Source: Closterium sp. Naga37s-1 (Eukaryota > Streptophyta > Zygnematophyceae > Desmidiales > Closteriaceae). From it: DNA of 64,000 nt. Under the pieces are notes generated by a model. That model did not search any database and had not been told where the DNA came from. It saw only the letters and a list, made by a program, of their open reading frames with translations. Shown here one piece after another: positions 51,088-61,600 of this stretch (positions are counted from its first letter, which is position 1; each line of letters opens with the position of its first letter). The stretch is taken from the NCBI GenBank assembly GCA_947471745.1, contig CANJKZ010001018.1, positions 1,916,001 through 1,980,000 of the forward strand, written 5' to 3'. A program made the position numbers and the translations under genes.

Positions 51088-52487
51088 ATGGCCACATTCC
51101 GCTGCTGTTCTCTCAGCTCTGTCGCGCCCTTCGCGGGACCTAGCACGGGTAGCTCCCGCCGTATCCAATTTAACTCAGCTAGGCTCCCTCTTTTCCCGCA
51201 TTCGACGCCCTTCGGGAGCGGTAGCGCCGCGAGAAGCCGCCGTATACCGTCTCAGGCGGCTCGCCTTCCACCTTCGTTTCCCGCGCCCTTCGCGGGCTGC
51301 TCTAGTCGCGACAATTTTGCTAGCTCCCGCCGCATCTTCCCCGTTTCCCCTTCCGCCAGCTCCTCTCCCCCGCCTCCCCCTTCCCCAGCTCCTCCCCCTC
51401 CCGGCACTCCGCTCCCCCCATCTCCGCCCTCCTCCCCGCCGCCTTCCCCCTCCTTCCAAGACGGCATCACCTGGTTCTGCCTGTCTTTAATCGCCTTAAT
51501 CGCGCTCATAGACCTCTCTCCGCTGGGCCCGATCCTCCGCGCCGCGCCTCCGCAATCCACGCCGTTCCTGCTCGCGCTCGTCCAGTGGCTGTTCTTCGTC
51601 CTCCCCGCGCTCTCCTGGTGCCGCGACCGCGGGTTCCCCCTCCGCGCAACCCTCTAGCTGCAGCTTCCGCGGGGGGGCGGAGGGGAAGGGGGAAGAGCTG
51701 GGGAGCGGGGAGGTAATGGGGACGGGGATGGGGAGAGGGGAGCGTTAGCAGGGGAAAACGATAGCTGGTGGAAGGCAATTGCAGCAGGGGCGGTAGGGGG
51801 TCCCGTTCTATGGGCTCTGCTGTTCTCTTTAATCTCCCTTAAACCAGGTGCTGGAGGGGAGGCGGCAGGGGGAATAGCAGAACTGGCAGCAGGATTAGGA
51901 GGAGGAGGGGGGGATAATGTTAGTGCCACAGCATTATTGCTGGGTCCTTTGCTGCTGCCAGATGGGACCGGAGGGGGCGTGGCTGCTACAGCTGCTTCTG
52001 CTACAGCTGTCGCAGCCCTGCCTCTGCTGGACCTGCTACAGCTGTTCCTGTGGGTGGCGGTGTCGCCGGCTGTAGCAGAGGAGTTGCTGTTTAGAGGGCT
52101 GCTGCTGACAGCCCTGCAAGAAAGGCTCGGCAGGTGAGAGGCTCGGCAGGATTTGGCAATGCTCCGATGCTGCAACCTCCCCATAGCCCACGTGAATATC
52201 AATCCAAATTCTCCCCTATCTGTACACGCTTAATATCGTCTCCTGTATCCTTCCCCTTTCCTGCCTCTCACTTCCTCAGGATCGATGCTGCCATGCTGTC
52301 TGCAGCCCTCTTCGCCCTCTTCCACCTCTCTCTCTCGCTGCTCTTTCCCAACATGGCCCTTGGGATTGCCGCCGGCCTGCTCGCCATGTACTCCAATAGC
52401 GTGCTGCCAGCTGTCGCCTTGCATACCACCTATAATGCATCTGCCCTTCTATATGCGCTCATGGCTACAGGTGCTGGTTCTGCTTAG
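51088..52487 (+). CDS. CPBP-family (CAAX/ABI-type) intramembrane protease, two exons, with one in-frame stop
   Basis: Exon 1 51088-52133 and exon 2 52280-52487 keep one frame for 418 codons. The N-terminus (MATFRCCSLSS, then Ser/Arg/Pro-rich) looks like a plastid transit peptide. Several membrane segments follow, then the CPBP motifs: EELLFRG (about 52075-52097), FALFH (about 52312-52326) and HTTYN (about 52422-52436), holding the catalytic Glu pair and metal- or water-binding His of this family. A single TAG at 51655-51657 interrupts the frame between LRATL and LQLPRGG; the frame is otherwise continuous for 150 more codons. Options are a nonsense allele (CAG to TAG), a very short unseen intron, or a sequencing error. 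CPBP proteins in plants act in plastid membranes. Two broken copies of exon 1 lie at 56160-56605 and 58277-58323. Confidence 0.8.
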
Positions 52488-52853
52488 CAAGAAAGGGCTC
52501 ATATGTCTTCCGATCTGCTCTGTTTGTATTTTTGTTCCAAAATTCCGTCAAGAATAGTGTATGTATGCCCGTATTTGATTAACAGCGCAAAACCAATATC
52601 GCTTACTCCAGCAATCTTCATACGGTAATCTCTCTAGTCTGCTTTGCTCGCTCCTGGTACTTCGCCTGCCATGGGACTGAATGGGAAAAATTGATGCACA
52701 TCTTATAAAGGCGGCGAAATACACGACTACAATTTCACGTGTAACACTCTCGAGCCCAAAACTGCGTCGTTTTACTGATTCGCGAAACTCCTCTGGCTGT
52801 TCCCGGGGCGTCACTTCCAAGGTTCATCTCCCGAGGTGTGAAATTCCCGAGAT
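52488..52853. other. Intergenic, nothing recognised
   Basis: 3' flank of the CPBP gene, up to the MITE target duplication. No coding or RNA signal. Confidence 0.5.
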
Positions 52854-52860
52854 CAAACCA

Positions 52861-53265
52861 AGAGGAAATGACGAACCGCTGTCTTTTCTTGTTTTCGATT
52901 CCAATGGGCAGTGGTTTTGACCACGAATCGCTTCGCGATCGCGCCCAATTCCCACGGGCAGTTTGTTGGCCTTAATGCACATGGTATGTTATTTTCCGGG
53001 ACAAAAATATATATACCCTCTCGGGAAAGACATGTAAACGTGGGAGGCATCAAACCTAAACACAATGTGGCAAGGTGTTTAGGGTTGATGCGTCCCCTAT
53101 TTGCATGCTTTCCCTAGAGAGTTTATTTTTTTCTCCCCCGTGAAACTGTTTTCAGAAAAACAAACTGCCCGCGGGAGTTCGGCGCGATCGCGGAGCGGTG
53201 CGTGGTCAAAACCACTGCCCATTGGAATCGAAAACTAACAAACACGGCGGTTCGTCATTTCCTCT
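52861..53265. mobile_element. 405-bp foldback/MITE element with target-site duplication
   Basis: The outer arms, about 52861-52970 and 53158-53265, are inverted copies, close to 90 percent by eye. They start AGAGGAAATGACGAACCGC and end with its complement. Inner arms repeat the pattern: GCATCAAACCTAAACAC at about 53048 pairs with GTGTTTAGGGTTGATGC at about 53076. The whole element folds on itself around 53068. CAAACCA occurs directly outside both ends (52854-52860 and 53266-53272), as expected for a 7-8-bp target duplication (hAT-like size). No transposase ORF, so non-autonomous. Confidence 0.88.
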
Positions 53266-53272
53266 CAAACCA

Positions 53273-53571
53273 AGGTTCCAAGTCGTGAAGCGGCAGAACT
53301 CGCCAGTCGCCTTCAATCATTCAAATCTCTGGACCCATTCATCCATCTGCTCCATAGCAGCAGCAGAATTGCTCCATCTGCTGCTATTCTGCTCTGCTGC
53401 GTTCCTTCGTTGGAGCAACGCTCGACGGGCGAGTACGAGTGGTCGGGCTTTTCATTCGGAGTCATCCACTACAAGAAAGATTAGCGAATCCTAGTATCTG
53501 CGAAAAAATCATTGTCTTAAATCGCCGAACCGCTCTGGAGCTCTCAAGTTAGCCGCGAACTATTATTTTAG
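53273..53571. other. Intergenic between the MITE and mTERF copy 1
   Basis: No gene seen. The mTERF copy 1 frame is closed by TAG at 53569-53571. Confidence 0.5.
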
Positions 53572-56010
53572 ATCATATATCTCCTTCGGTTCCTTGTTCC
53601 TTCATCGTCCCCGTTAGTCGCGACGACTCGCACCTTAGACTACGCGCGATTCGTTCCTATCCATCCTTGCAAGTCTCTCGATAAGAACCACAGAAAGCCA
53701 TTCATATTTGCTCATTCCTCATGGCCAAGCTCGTACCAGCTCAATTTCGGCCCATTGGACCACTTTACACGGAATGCCGCTGTCAGGATTCGAATCCCTG
53801 ACCGGAGGGTTGGGATCAAGTGCAACGCTGAAAAAACTTCCGCGCCAGGGAACTCACAGAAGGCGACGGTAGCAAACTCCAAAATACAAGTGAAAGCCGA
53901 TAGCGAGCAGGCACTGACCGTTGGATCGAGTGTCGAGACGCGTGGAGTGGGGGAAGAGGAGGGGGAACGGGGGGAGGGAGAAGTGGAGGAGATCTTTGGG
54001 ATAGTTGGGGAAAAGCAGGGGAGGAGTAAGGCGGGTGGGGGTAAGAGGCGTGGGAGGAGTGCAGGGGTAACGAAGAAAATAAATGAAGGAAGCGGGAGTA
54101 AGAGCGCAGGGGAAAAAGGATGCGAGGAGGAGGAGGCAGTGGCACTGATTGCTCAAGTGTTGATGGAAAAGTTCGGACCTCAGATTGTGAGAGAGGAGGT
54201 GGAGGAAGCGACTGAGGGGGAAGAGGAGGTGGAGGGAGAGGAAGAAGTGGCGGCAGAGGAGGAGGAGGAGGAGGAGGATATAATGGAGACAGGAATGAAG
54301 GAAGAGGAAGCAGAAGCTGAAGCAAGTGAAAAGGGTTCACCAGGCACCCCATCTCGCCGGGAACGTGCTACCACTCTCTCCTCCCTCCTCTCCCTCTACC
54401 GCTTCTTCTCCTCCCACCTCGGCATCTCCTTCCCTTCTACTGTCGCTTCCCTCCTCTCCTCTTACCCGCAACTCCTCCTCTCCAATCCCACCAATGACTT
54501 CCTGCCACGTGTCCGTCTCCTCCAGTCATACGGTATTTCCGATGCTGACATCGTGCGCAGCACTTTGAGGAAGCCAACCTGGCTCCGAATTCCCCTGCCA
54601 CAGATTCTGGGTATGCTTGAGTTTCTTTTGGCTCAAGGCGTCCGCCGAAGCAGATTGGGCTTTGTGCTCCTGCGTGGCCGGGGTGTACTTTGCTGGGAGG
54701 CACGTTCAACGATCCTGGATATTTTGGTGGAGAAAGCAGGGGTTCCAGTGGACAAACTGGGTCTGTTTTTAGAGAAATGTCCGTCCATCTTGACTCGGAG
54801 CAAAGAGGCGGTGAATACTCAGCTTGAGATGCTATCAGCCTACCTGAAGGCGGGATGCGGAGGGAAGGTAGAAGCAGGTAGCACCAGCACAGGCCACTTG
54901 AAGCAGCAACAAGATGAGCAGCATCAGGACAGGAACCACCTAACCAGGCTTATCCTGATGTTTCCCCCCATCCTTAATTCTTCGTCCCACCACATTGCAG
55001 AGAATATCAGCATTCTCCAGTCCTTCACTCCCCCAGGCACCCCCTCCATTGCGAGCTCTGTGCTCCGTCTTGCCCCCCCCCTCCTCGGTCTTAGCTCAGA
55101 AACTATTTTAGCTAAGCTCCAGTTCTTTGTGGGGCTGGTGGGGGAGGAAGCAGCAGGGAGAGTGGCGAGGAGCTACCCGAAGGTTCTGCTACTATCTAAG
55201 AAGAACGTGCAAGGCAAGGTGGCGGTATTGACTGATTTGATTGGCCAAGAGAATGCTGTGCGGGCCTTGACACGATTTCCTCAGGTATTGACTTCCAGCG
55301 AAGATAACATGAAGATCAGTTTCAGAGAGCTTGTGCGAGAAGTGGAGGAGGCATTGGAGAGTAGTAGAAAAGAGGAAAGTGGGATGGTACGATTGGGAGG
55401 AGGTCTTTGTTTGGAAGAGGAGAATGAGTCTGGGGCACAAAGCGACAAGAGATGCAGGGCTCGTCAGTTGGTGGTGGATTTGGTGGTGAAGTGCCCGCGG
55501 GCTATCCTATCGAGCTGGGAAGCGAACCTGAAGCATAAGGTGGGGTATTTAAAGCGGGACATGGGGCTATCCATAGTAGAGGTGCTTGCCTTTCCTAACT
55601 TTCTTACCTACAGCCTGGATCAGCGAATCAGACCGCGGTATGTGGCATTGTTACGAATGGGTTATGCGGTTGTGGCACGCGAGATGGTTAGTCGGCCGAG
55701 TGTTGGAGATAGGAAGGGTGTTGTGATGAGGGCTGGGGAAGAGAGGAGCACGCTGGGTTCTGTGTCTGACAAAGTGGAGGGAGTGACGGGGATTGAATGG
55801 GGAGCGGAAGAAAGAGAGAGCGGAATAATGAGTGACAGTCAAGAGCAGGGGCGCAAAGGGGAGGATTCTGGTAGTGGACTGCCACTTCAGAAATTCCTAG
55901 ACACTCACGAACCAGGGGGCAGAGCTGCTACAAAGAAGATGGTGTGCTTGCGGCAGTTTCTCCACTGCTCAGACAAGCAGTTTGAGAAGAAGTTTGGGGT
56001 CACACTGTAG
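53572..56010 (+). CDS. mTERF-domain protein, copy 1 (start codon not identified)
   Basis: The open frame 53572-56010 aligns over its full 5' part with mTERF copy 2 at 62328. Copy 2's ATG corresponds to CTT at 53584, and no ATG lies in frame before 54163. The N-terminal stretch resembles an organelle transit peptide (LDYARFVPIHPCKSL). An acidic and basic low-complexity linker follows (about 53930-54340), then helical mTERF repeats from about 54375: STVASLLSSYPQLLLSNPTN, LPRVRLLQSYGISDADIV, FLLAQGVRRSRLG and so on to RIRPRYVALLRMGY. mTERF proteins bind nucleic acid in chloroplasts or mitochondria and affect organelle transcription or splicing. Either a non-AUG start, a spliced 5' exon or loss of function explains the missing ATG; the long intact frame argues against old decay. 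Confidence 0.85.
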   Translation: MIYLLRFLVPSSSPLVATTRTLDYARFVPIHPCKSLDKNHRKPFIFAHSSWPSSYQLNFGPLDHFTRNAAVRIRIPDRRVGIKCNAEKTSAPGNSQKATVANSKIQVKADSEQALTVGSSVETRGVGEEEGERGEGEVEEIFGIVGEKQGRSKAGGGKRRGRSAGVTKKINEGSGSKSAGEKGCEEEEAVALIAQVLMEKFGPQIVREEVEEATEGEEEVEGEEEVAAEEEEEEEDIMETGMKEEEAEAEASEKGSPGTPSRRERATTLSSLLSLYRFFSSHLGISFPSTVASLLSSYPQLLLSNPTNDFLPRVRLLQSYGISDADIVRSTLRKPTWLRIPLPQILGMLEFLLAQGVRRSRLGFVLLRGRGVLCWEARSTILDILVEKAGVPVDKLGLFLEKCPSILTRSKEAVNTQLEMLSAYLKAGCGGKVEAGSTSTGHLKQQQDEQHQDRNHLTRLILMFPPILNSSSHHIAENISILQSFTPPGTPSIASSVLRLAPPLLGLSSETILAKLQFFVGLVGEEAAGRVARSYPKVLLLSKKNVQGKVAVLTDLIGQENAVRALTRFPQVLTSSEDNMKISFRELVREVEEALESSRKEESGMVRLGGGLCLEEENESGAQSDKRCRARQLVVDLVVKCPRAILSSWEANLKHKVGYLKRDMGLSIVEVLAFPNFLTYSLDQRIRPRYVALLRMGYAVVAREMVSRPSVGDRKGVVMRAGEERSTLGSVSDKVEGVTGIEWGAEERESGIMSDSQEQGRKGEDSGSGLPLQKFLDTHEPGGRAATKKMVCLRQFLHCSDKQFEKKFGVTL

Positions 56011-56159
56011 GGCTGCTGCTGATTGGCTTCTTCGGGTTCCAATGTGCTGCGAGCCCCAGAGTCCATGCCTGAGTGTGAGGGTGTGCGCCAGTGCCTGATG
56101 TCTGTGTGTGCCTCTCCACATTAGCCCCTCGCTTCAGAAATCACCATTGCATCAACCAC
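56011..56159. other. mTERF copy 1 3' flank
   Basis: Short unique stretch without features before the CPBP exon fragment. Confidence 0.5.
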
Positions 56160-56334
56160 TGTGGGGGGGATGGGGACGCGGAGAGGGGAGTGCTAGCAAG
56201 GGGAAACAATAGCTGATGGAAGGCGGTTGTGGCAGGGGCAGCGGGAGGACCTATTCTATGGGCTCTGCTTTTCTTCCTAGTTTTATTTTTTCTACTGGTG
56301 CTGGGGGGGAGAGAGGATGGGGATTACCAGATCT

Positions 56335-56429
<95 letters not shown>

Positions 56430-56605
56430 CAGCACGAATAGGAGAGGGGATAGTGTGGTTGGAACCTCTGTTGCTGCTCGAATAGGAAGGTGCCGCAACC
56501 TTGTTGCTGCTAGATGGGACCAGAGGGGGTGTGGCTGCTACAACTGCCACTGCTACATCCGCCGCATCCCTCCCTCTGCTGGACCTGCTACAGCTACCAC
56601 TGCTC
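56160..56605 (+). pseudogene. Broken copy of CPBP protease exon 1
   Basis: 56160-56605 matches about 51709-52065 of the CPBP gene (shared GGGACGG/CGGAGAGGGGAG, TTCTATGGGCTCTGCT, GTGGCTGCTACA and CTGGACCTGCTACAGCT). The frame is lost. A CAG tract interrupts it and the catalytic EELLFRG part is absent. Confidence 0.85.
56335..56426. repeat. (AGC)30 microsatellite in the CPBP fragment
   Basis: 92 bp of pure AGC/CAG at a point where the intact gene has only a few GCAGCA triplets (about 51870-51900), so the expansion arose in the copy. Confidence 0.93.
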
Positions 56606-58055
56606 CAGCCGAGGAATTTTCGGGCTGCCCAACGAAAAGAACGGACGGGTAGTTAAGTCGAGAAGAGACGCGGTGGGAGAGGAGGGAGGGTTTGAGGGGA
56701 GCGGAGGAGTAGGGGGAGGGGGGAGGGGAGAGGAGGTGTTGACTTCGAGAAGGAGGTGGAGGAGGGAGGGAGAGCAGGGGTCGGTTGTCAGAAACTCCTT
56801 GAGTGAGCCTCCTTTCATCGTCCTGGGTCAGCCTTCGGTCTAGCACCATCTGTAGCCAACCACTCTGTGGGCGAGGAAGGGGGTGAGGGGAAGAGGGGAG
56901 GGGAGGAGCGGAGGGGGAAGAGCAGGGAGAGCAGGGGTCGGTTGGTGTCAGAGACTCCCTGTGTGAGCCCCCTCACATCGTCCTGGTTCAGCCGCCGATC
57001 CAACACCATGTCTAACCAACCACTCTGGTGGGGAGGAGGGGAGGTGAAGGGAAGAGGGGATGGGAAGACGGGAGGCGGGAGAGGAGGGAGAGCAGTGGGC
57101 AGTTGTCAGACTTTTATGTGTGAGCCCCCTCCCATCGTCCTGGTTCAGCCGCTGATCCAACACCATCTCTATCAGGATTGGGAAGTAGAAGAGAGAGGAG
57201 GAGAGAAGGATAGGGGGGAAGGAGGGGGAGGATGGCATTGTGAGGAGAGGCTGTTATGCACATAGGGAGGAAATGAATCATCACGTTGAGAAGGCGGGCA
57301 AGAGAGGTCTCATCTTGAGACTGGCACATTCCATGGCTTGGCGAGTGTGAGCAGAGAAGCCCGGGCTCGAGGGGTGTGCAGGAAGGCCAGGGCGGGCATG
57401 GGGTAGAAGTGGGCGTGGGTTGGCAGGCAGAGGGGTGTGAGGGGAGGGGGGAGCCGTGGGGTGAAAGCAAGTGCAGGGAAGAAGAGCTCACCTTGAGACT
57501 GGCAGCGCAGGCCCGAGGGGTGTTGCAGGAAGGCCAGGGAGGGCATGGGGTAGAAGAGGGCGTGGGTTGGCAGGCAGAGGGGTGTGAGGGGAGGGGGGAG
57601 CCCTGGGGTGAAAGCAAGTGGAGGGAAGAAGAGCTCACCTTGAGACTGGCAGCGCCCATGGCTTGGCGAGTGTGATGTGAACATAGATAGAAGCACAGGC
57701 CCGAGAGGTCTTGCAGGAACGCCAGGGCGAGGAATGCCAGGGCGAGGAACGCCAGGGCGGGAATGGGGGAGAAGTGGCCCTGCAGGGGAATGCGGGCGAG
57801 TGTTTCCCTCCTCACCATCTGAAAACCGTTCAGGTCCGTGTGAAAGATGTTGCCAGGCCTGAAGAGAAAGGCATGGGGTGTATGAGACAGGCATGGGGCA
57901 TGGGACATGGTGCATGGGGCATGGGGCATGAGAAGGAATGGGTGGGCATGGGGTCGAAGTTGCCTTGCAGGGGAATTCAGGCGAGTGTTTCCCTCCTCAC
58001 CATCTGAAAACCGTTCAGGTCCGTGTGAAAGTTGCATGCAGACTTGAAAGAAGTT
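56550..58055 (-). pseudogene. GH38 alpha-mannosidase (mannosidase II type) C-terminal remnant with repeated exons
   Basis: The minus strand carries the conserved C-terminal strings of Golgi/lysosomal GH38 alpha-mannosidases. One exon at about 57866-57632 reads IFHTDLNGFQMVRRETLARI then PLQGHFSPIPALAF ... QAMGAASLK, with an internal duplication ALAFLALAFLALAF. VLDRRLNQDDxRGLTQG segments occur three times, at about 56849-56770, 57010-56935 and 57175-57115. A second LNGFQMVRRE copy is at about 58030-57965, and ASLK-VSSSSL copies are near 57640 and 57490. No catalytic N-terminal half is present and the right flank is a minisatellite, so this is a fragment, not a gene. Confidence 0.8.
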
Positions 58056-58089
58056 TGCAGACATGGGGTGGTGGTGGTGAGGGGTTGCG

Positions 58090-58275
58090 GATATTATGGG
58101 GGCAGGCATGCGGGCAGGCATGGGGACAGGCATGGGGGCAGGCATGGGGGCAGGCATGGGGGCAGGCATGGGGGCAGGCATGGGGGCAGGCATGGGTGCA
58201 GGCATGGGGGCAGGCATGGGTTCAGGCATGGGGGCAGGCATGGGTTCAGGCATGGGGGCAGGCATAAGGGCAGGC
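58090..58275. repeat. 12-bp minisatellite (GGGGGCAGGCAT)
   Basis: About fourteen units from about 58098 to 58275, with T variants (GGTTCAGGCAT) alternating at the right end. Confidence 0.92.
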
Positions 58276-58276
58276 A

Positions 58277-58323
58277 TGCTCGACCTGCTACAGCTGTTCC
58301 TGTGGGTGGCGGTGTCGCCGGCT
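58277..58323 (+). pseudogene. Second CPBP exon 1 fragment
   Basis: 47 bp, nearly identical to about 52027-52073 of the CPBP gene (CTGCTACAGCTGTTCCTGTG then GGTGGCGGTGTCGCCGGCT). It overlaps the end of the fragment at 56160-56605 by GACCTGCTACAGCT (56582-56595 and 58282-58295). The mannosidase remnant lies between the two. Confidence 0.85.
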
Positions 58324-58623
58324 TATATCTGACGAGCCTTCTCAAAGCAGGTGACTTCTGAGAATTCTCAAATATTATTTAAAAAGCCGTCCTTCAGCCG
58401 CTTATCTCGTCCAATCTCCTTGTGTATCCTTCCAATTGCCTCCATACACACCCACCTCCTCTCTCTTCTCACACACTCCCTCCAACCCCTTTCCATACCC
58501 TTCCCCCTTGTCTTTCCCCTCACAGCCCCCCCCCCTTGACTCCCTCCACTCTCATTTTCCCCTCCATATCCAATTGGAGCCCACTCAGAACCTCCGCCAT
58601 TATTTCCTCTCTCCCCCTTCCAG
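58324..58623. other. Upstream flank of the aspartylglucosaminidase exons, no 5' exon found
   Basis: Pyrimidine-rich sequence. TGAGAATTCTCA at 58359-58370 is a worn AATT-core palindrome-family member. No sequence coding the N-terminal part of aspartylglucosaminidase is visible. Confidence 0.55.
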
Positions 58624-61600
58624 TGGGGTATGGAGGCAGTCCGGACGAGAAGGGTGAAACAACGCTTGATGTCATGGTTATGGATGGGGTGAGATGGGGT
58701 GACGTCATGGTTATGGATGGGGTGAGATGGGATGACGTCATGGTTATGGATGGGGTGAGATGAGGTGACGTCATGGTTATGGATGGGGTAAGATGGGGTG
58801 ACGTCATGGTTATGGATGGGGTGAGATGGGGTGACGTCATGGTTATGGATGGGGTGAGATGGGGTGACGTCATGGTTATGGATGGGATGACGTCATTGTC
58901 ATGAATGGGGTGGGGTGGTATGACGTCATGGTCATAAGGGCTGAATATTCATGACGTCATCGTGATGTGGCAGGATGTCGTGTCATCGTCATACCGTGTA
59001 TGCCCAACTTGGGGCCCCATGCCCTTTCCTTTCCACCCCCCAATCCCTGCGATTCCCCAACTTCCCCACTTCATACCTCTACCGTCCCCCCATTCCTGTT
59101 CTCTCCCACCTTTCCCCCCCCTATCCGTACTCTTTCCCCCCTCTTCCCCCGGCCCGCTCTCCCTCTCTTTCTCCCCCCTCCCCAAGGACTCCATGGACGT
59201 GGGGGCAGTGGCCGGCCTGCGCCGAGTCAAGGCGGCAGCGCGGGCGGCGTATCTTGTCCTTTTGCACACGTATCACTCTCTGTTGGTCGGCGATGCAGCA
59301 ACCGATTTCGCCCTGGAAATGGGTCTGCCCGGCCCGGAAAACCTCTCCACCAATCACTCTCTCGCCATCTGGCGCCAATGGAAGGCCGCCAGCTGTCAGC
59401 CCAACTACTGGCGCAACGTGACGCCCGATGCCGCCCGCTCCTGCGGCCCCTACCGCCCTGCTCCAGAAGCATCTGCTTCCGAACCACGTGGTGGTGCCAC
59501 GGCCGAGCCTCAGGGGGGCGAAGCGGGTGCTGCACCTGGTGCTGGACCTGCCACCGGACCTGGTGCCAGCCCTGGTGCCGGACCTGGATCCGGACGTGCT
59601 GCCGGACCTGCTGGTGTGTGCGTGGGGTGTGATCCCAGCCTTGTTGGCAGGCAGCAAGGCTCTTCGAGGAGGCGAAACCGGCTGGCATCACACGACACCA
59701 TCTCCATGGTCGCCATAGCACAGGTGCGGTGCGGTGCGATGCGGTGGGGTGCGGTGGGGTTCAGTGGGGTGGTTGGATGAGAGCAAGGCTGTTGTGGTGG
59801 CAGGCAGGCAGCAAGGCTCGTTGAGGGGCGCAAGGCGGCTGGCATCACATGGCACCATCTCCATGGTTGCCATAGCACAGGTGCGGTGCGGTGGGGTGAG
59901 ATGAGGTGACAGGTTCTGGGCTGTTCTTTTGTCTCATGACTGCTCTCATGTGCCTGATATGTGGACTCTTTTGAACTGCACTGCACATACACACGTGTAC
60001 ACTGCTCTCATGTGCTGTGCCTGATATGCCCCCTACCATGCCTCCATATCACCGTGCCTCCATGTGCAAGACGTCATTACCTCATGTGTACCTTGCCTAT
60101 CATCATACCATGTGCGTGACATCATCACCCTATGCCGAAAACGTCATCACCCCATGCCCATGACGTCATCACCCCATGCCCATGCCATCAGAACGGCAGC
60201 ATGGCAGCAGCGACATCCACCAATGGACTCACCTTCCACATCCCTGGGAGGTATGTTGCAATCCGTGTCATCATCCATTCTTATCCTGTGTCTTCATTCC
60301 CAACTCATCATACCCATGCCTTCATTCATTCCCAGGTCAAAATAGCCATATCATCATACCCATGTCATCATGCTTACCACATACCTATGTCATCATACTT
60401 ACGACATCATGCCCATAAGGTCCTGCTCCTATAGCAAGACAAGGTCCTTATGTGGACTTGTGCATCAGGGTCAAACTTTTGCAAAAGTTCAAACTTTTAG
60501 AGAGTTGTCTCGAGGTTAAATGCGGAAAGATGAGCAATCGCGCCAAATACAACACGCCCTTACTTACTCACTCACTCGAGCAAAGGGGGGTGTGGGGCAG
60601 GGGTGTGCCGACAATGCAGTATTGTTGTGTGCCGACTCAAATCACCCACTCACACACTGTCTGTCAGGGGGATGATGCACTCCCACTCCCTCGCTCACTC
60701 TCTCACTCCCTCGCTCACTCACTCACTCACTCCCTCCGTTCCCTCTCATTGTTCCCAGGGTGGCCGATGCACCCATAGCAGGGGCAGGAGCATATGTGGA
60801 CTCCAGAGTGGGGGGCTGTGGGGCAACAGGAGATGGTGACGTCATGATGAGGTTCCTGCCATGGTATGCTGACGTCATGGCCGTGTGTGCTTACTGATAT
60901 CTCAGCAGTTGCTGACATCGCTTTAATCTTCATTTGGAAACCACTACACGGAATTTTCACATAAACACATGTTAGATAGAGCCTAGCCCCCCTCACTCCT
61001 CCGTATCCCTCCACTCTCCACCACTAATTCCTTTCTTGCTGCTTTCCAACTGTTGCTCTTCCCTTCACTCTTCCAGCTTCCTAGCAGTCGAGCTCATGCG
61101 AATGGGCTCTACCCCAGCCTCTCTCTTTCTCCCTATCGTCATTCCTCGCTACCCCCTCTCCCACATTCCTCTTCCCTTCAAATCCCAGCTTTCTAGCAGT
61201 TGAGCTCATCTGAATGGATTCGACCCCACCCTCCTCACTTCCGTCTTATCTTCGTTCCTCTCTTCCCCCTCTCCCACATTCCTGTTCCCTTCACTATTTC
61301 AGCTTCTAAGCAGTTGAGCTCATGCGAATGTGCTATACCCCAGCCTCCCCTCTTCCATCCCATCTTCCTTCCTCTCTTCCTCCTCTCACACATTCCTCTT
61401 CCCTTCACTATTTCAGCTTTCTAGCAGTCGAGCTCATGCGAATGGGCTCTACCCCAGCTTCGGCTGCCGAAGCTGCCATCAGTCGCATCCGAGCCAAATT
61501 CCCAACCTTTGTGGGAGGCTTGGTGGCGGTCAACAGGTTTGGGGAGCATGGAGCAGCGGTGAACAACTGGGTGCTACAGTACACTGTTGCTTCGCCTGGA

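Noticed and set aside
53786..53805. GATTCGAATCCCTGA resembling a tRNA T arm
   Set aside because: No acceptor or anticodon stem can be paired, and the same sequence is coding in mTERF copy 2.
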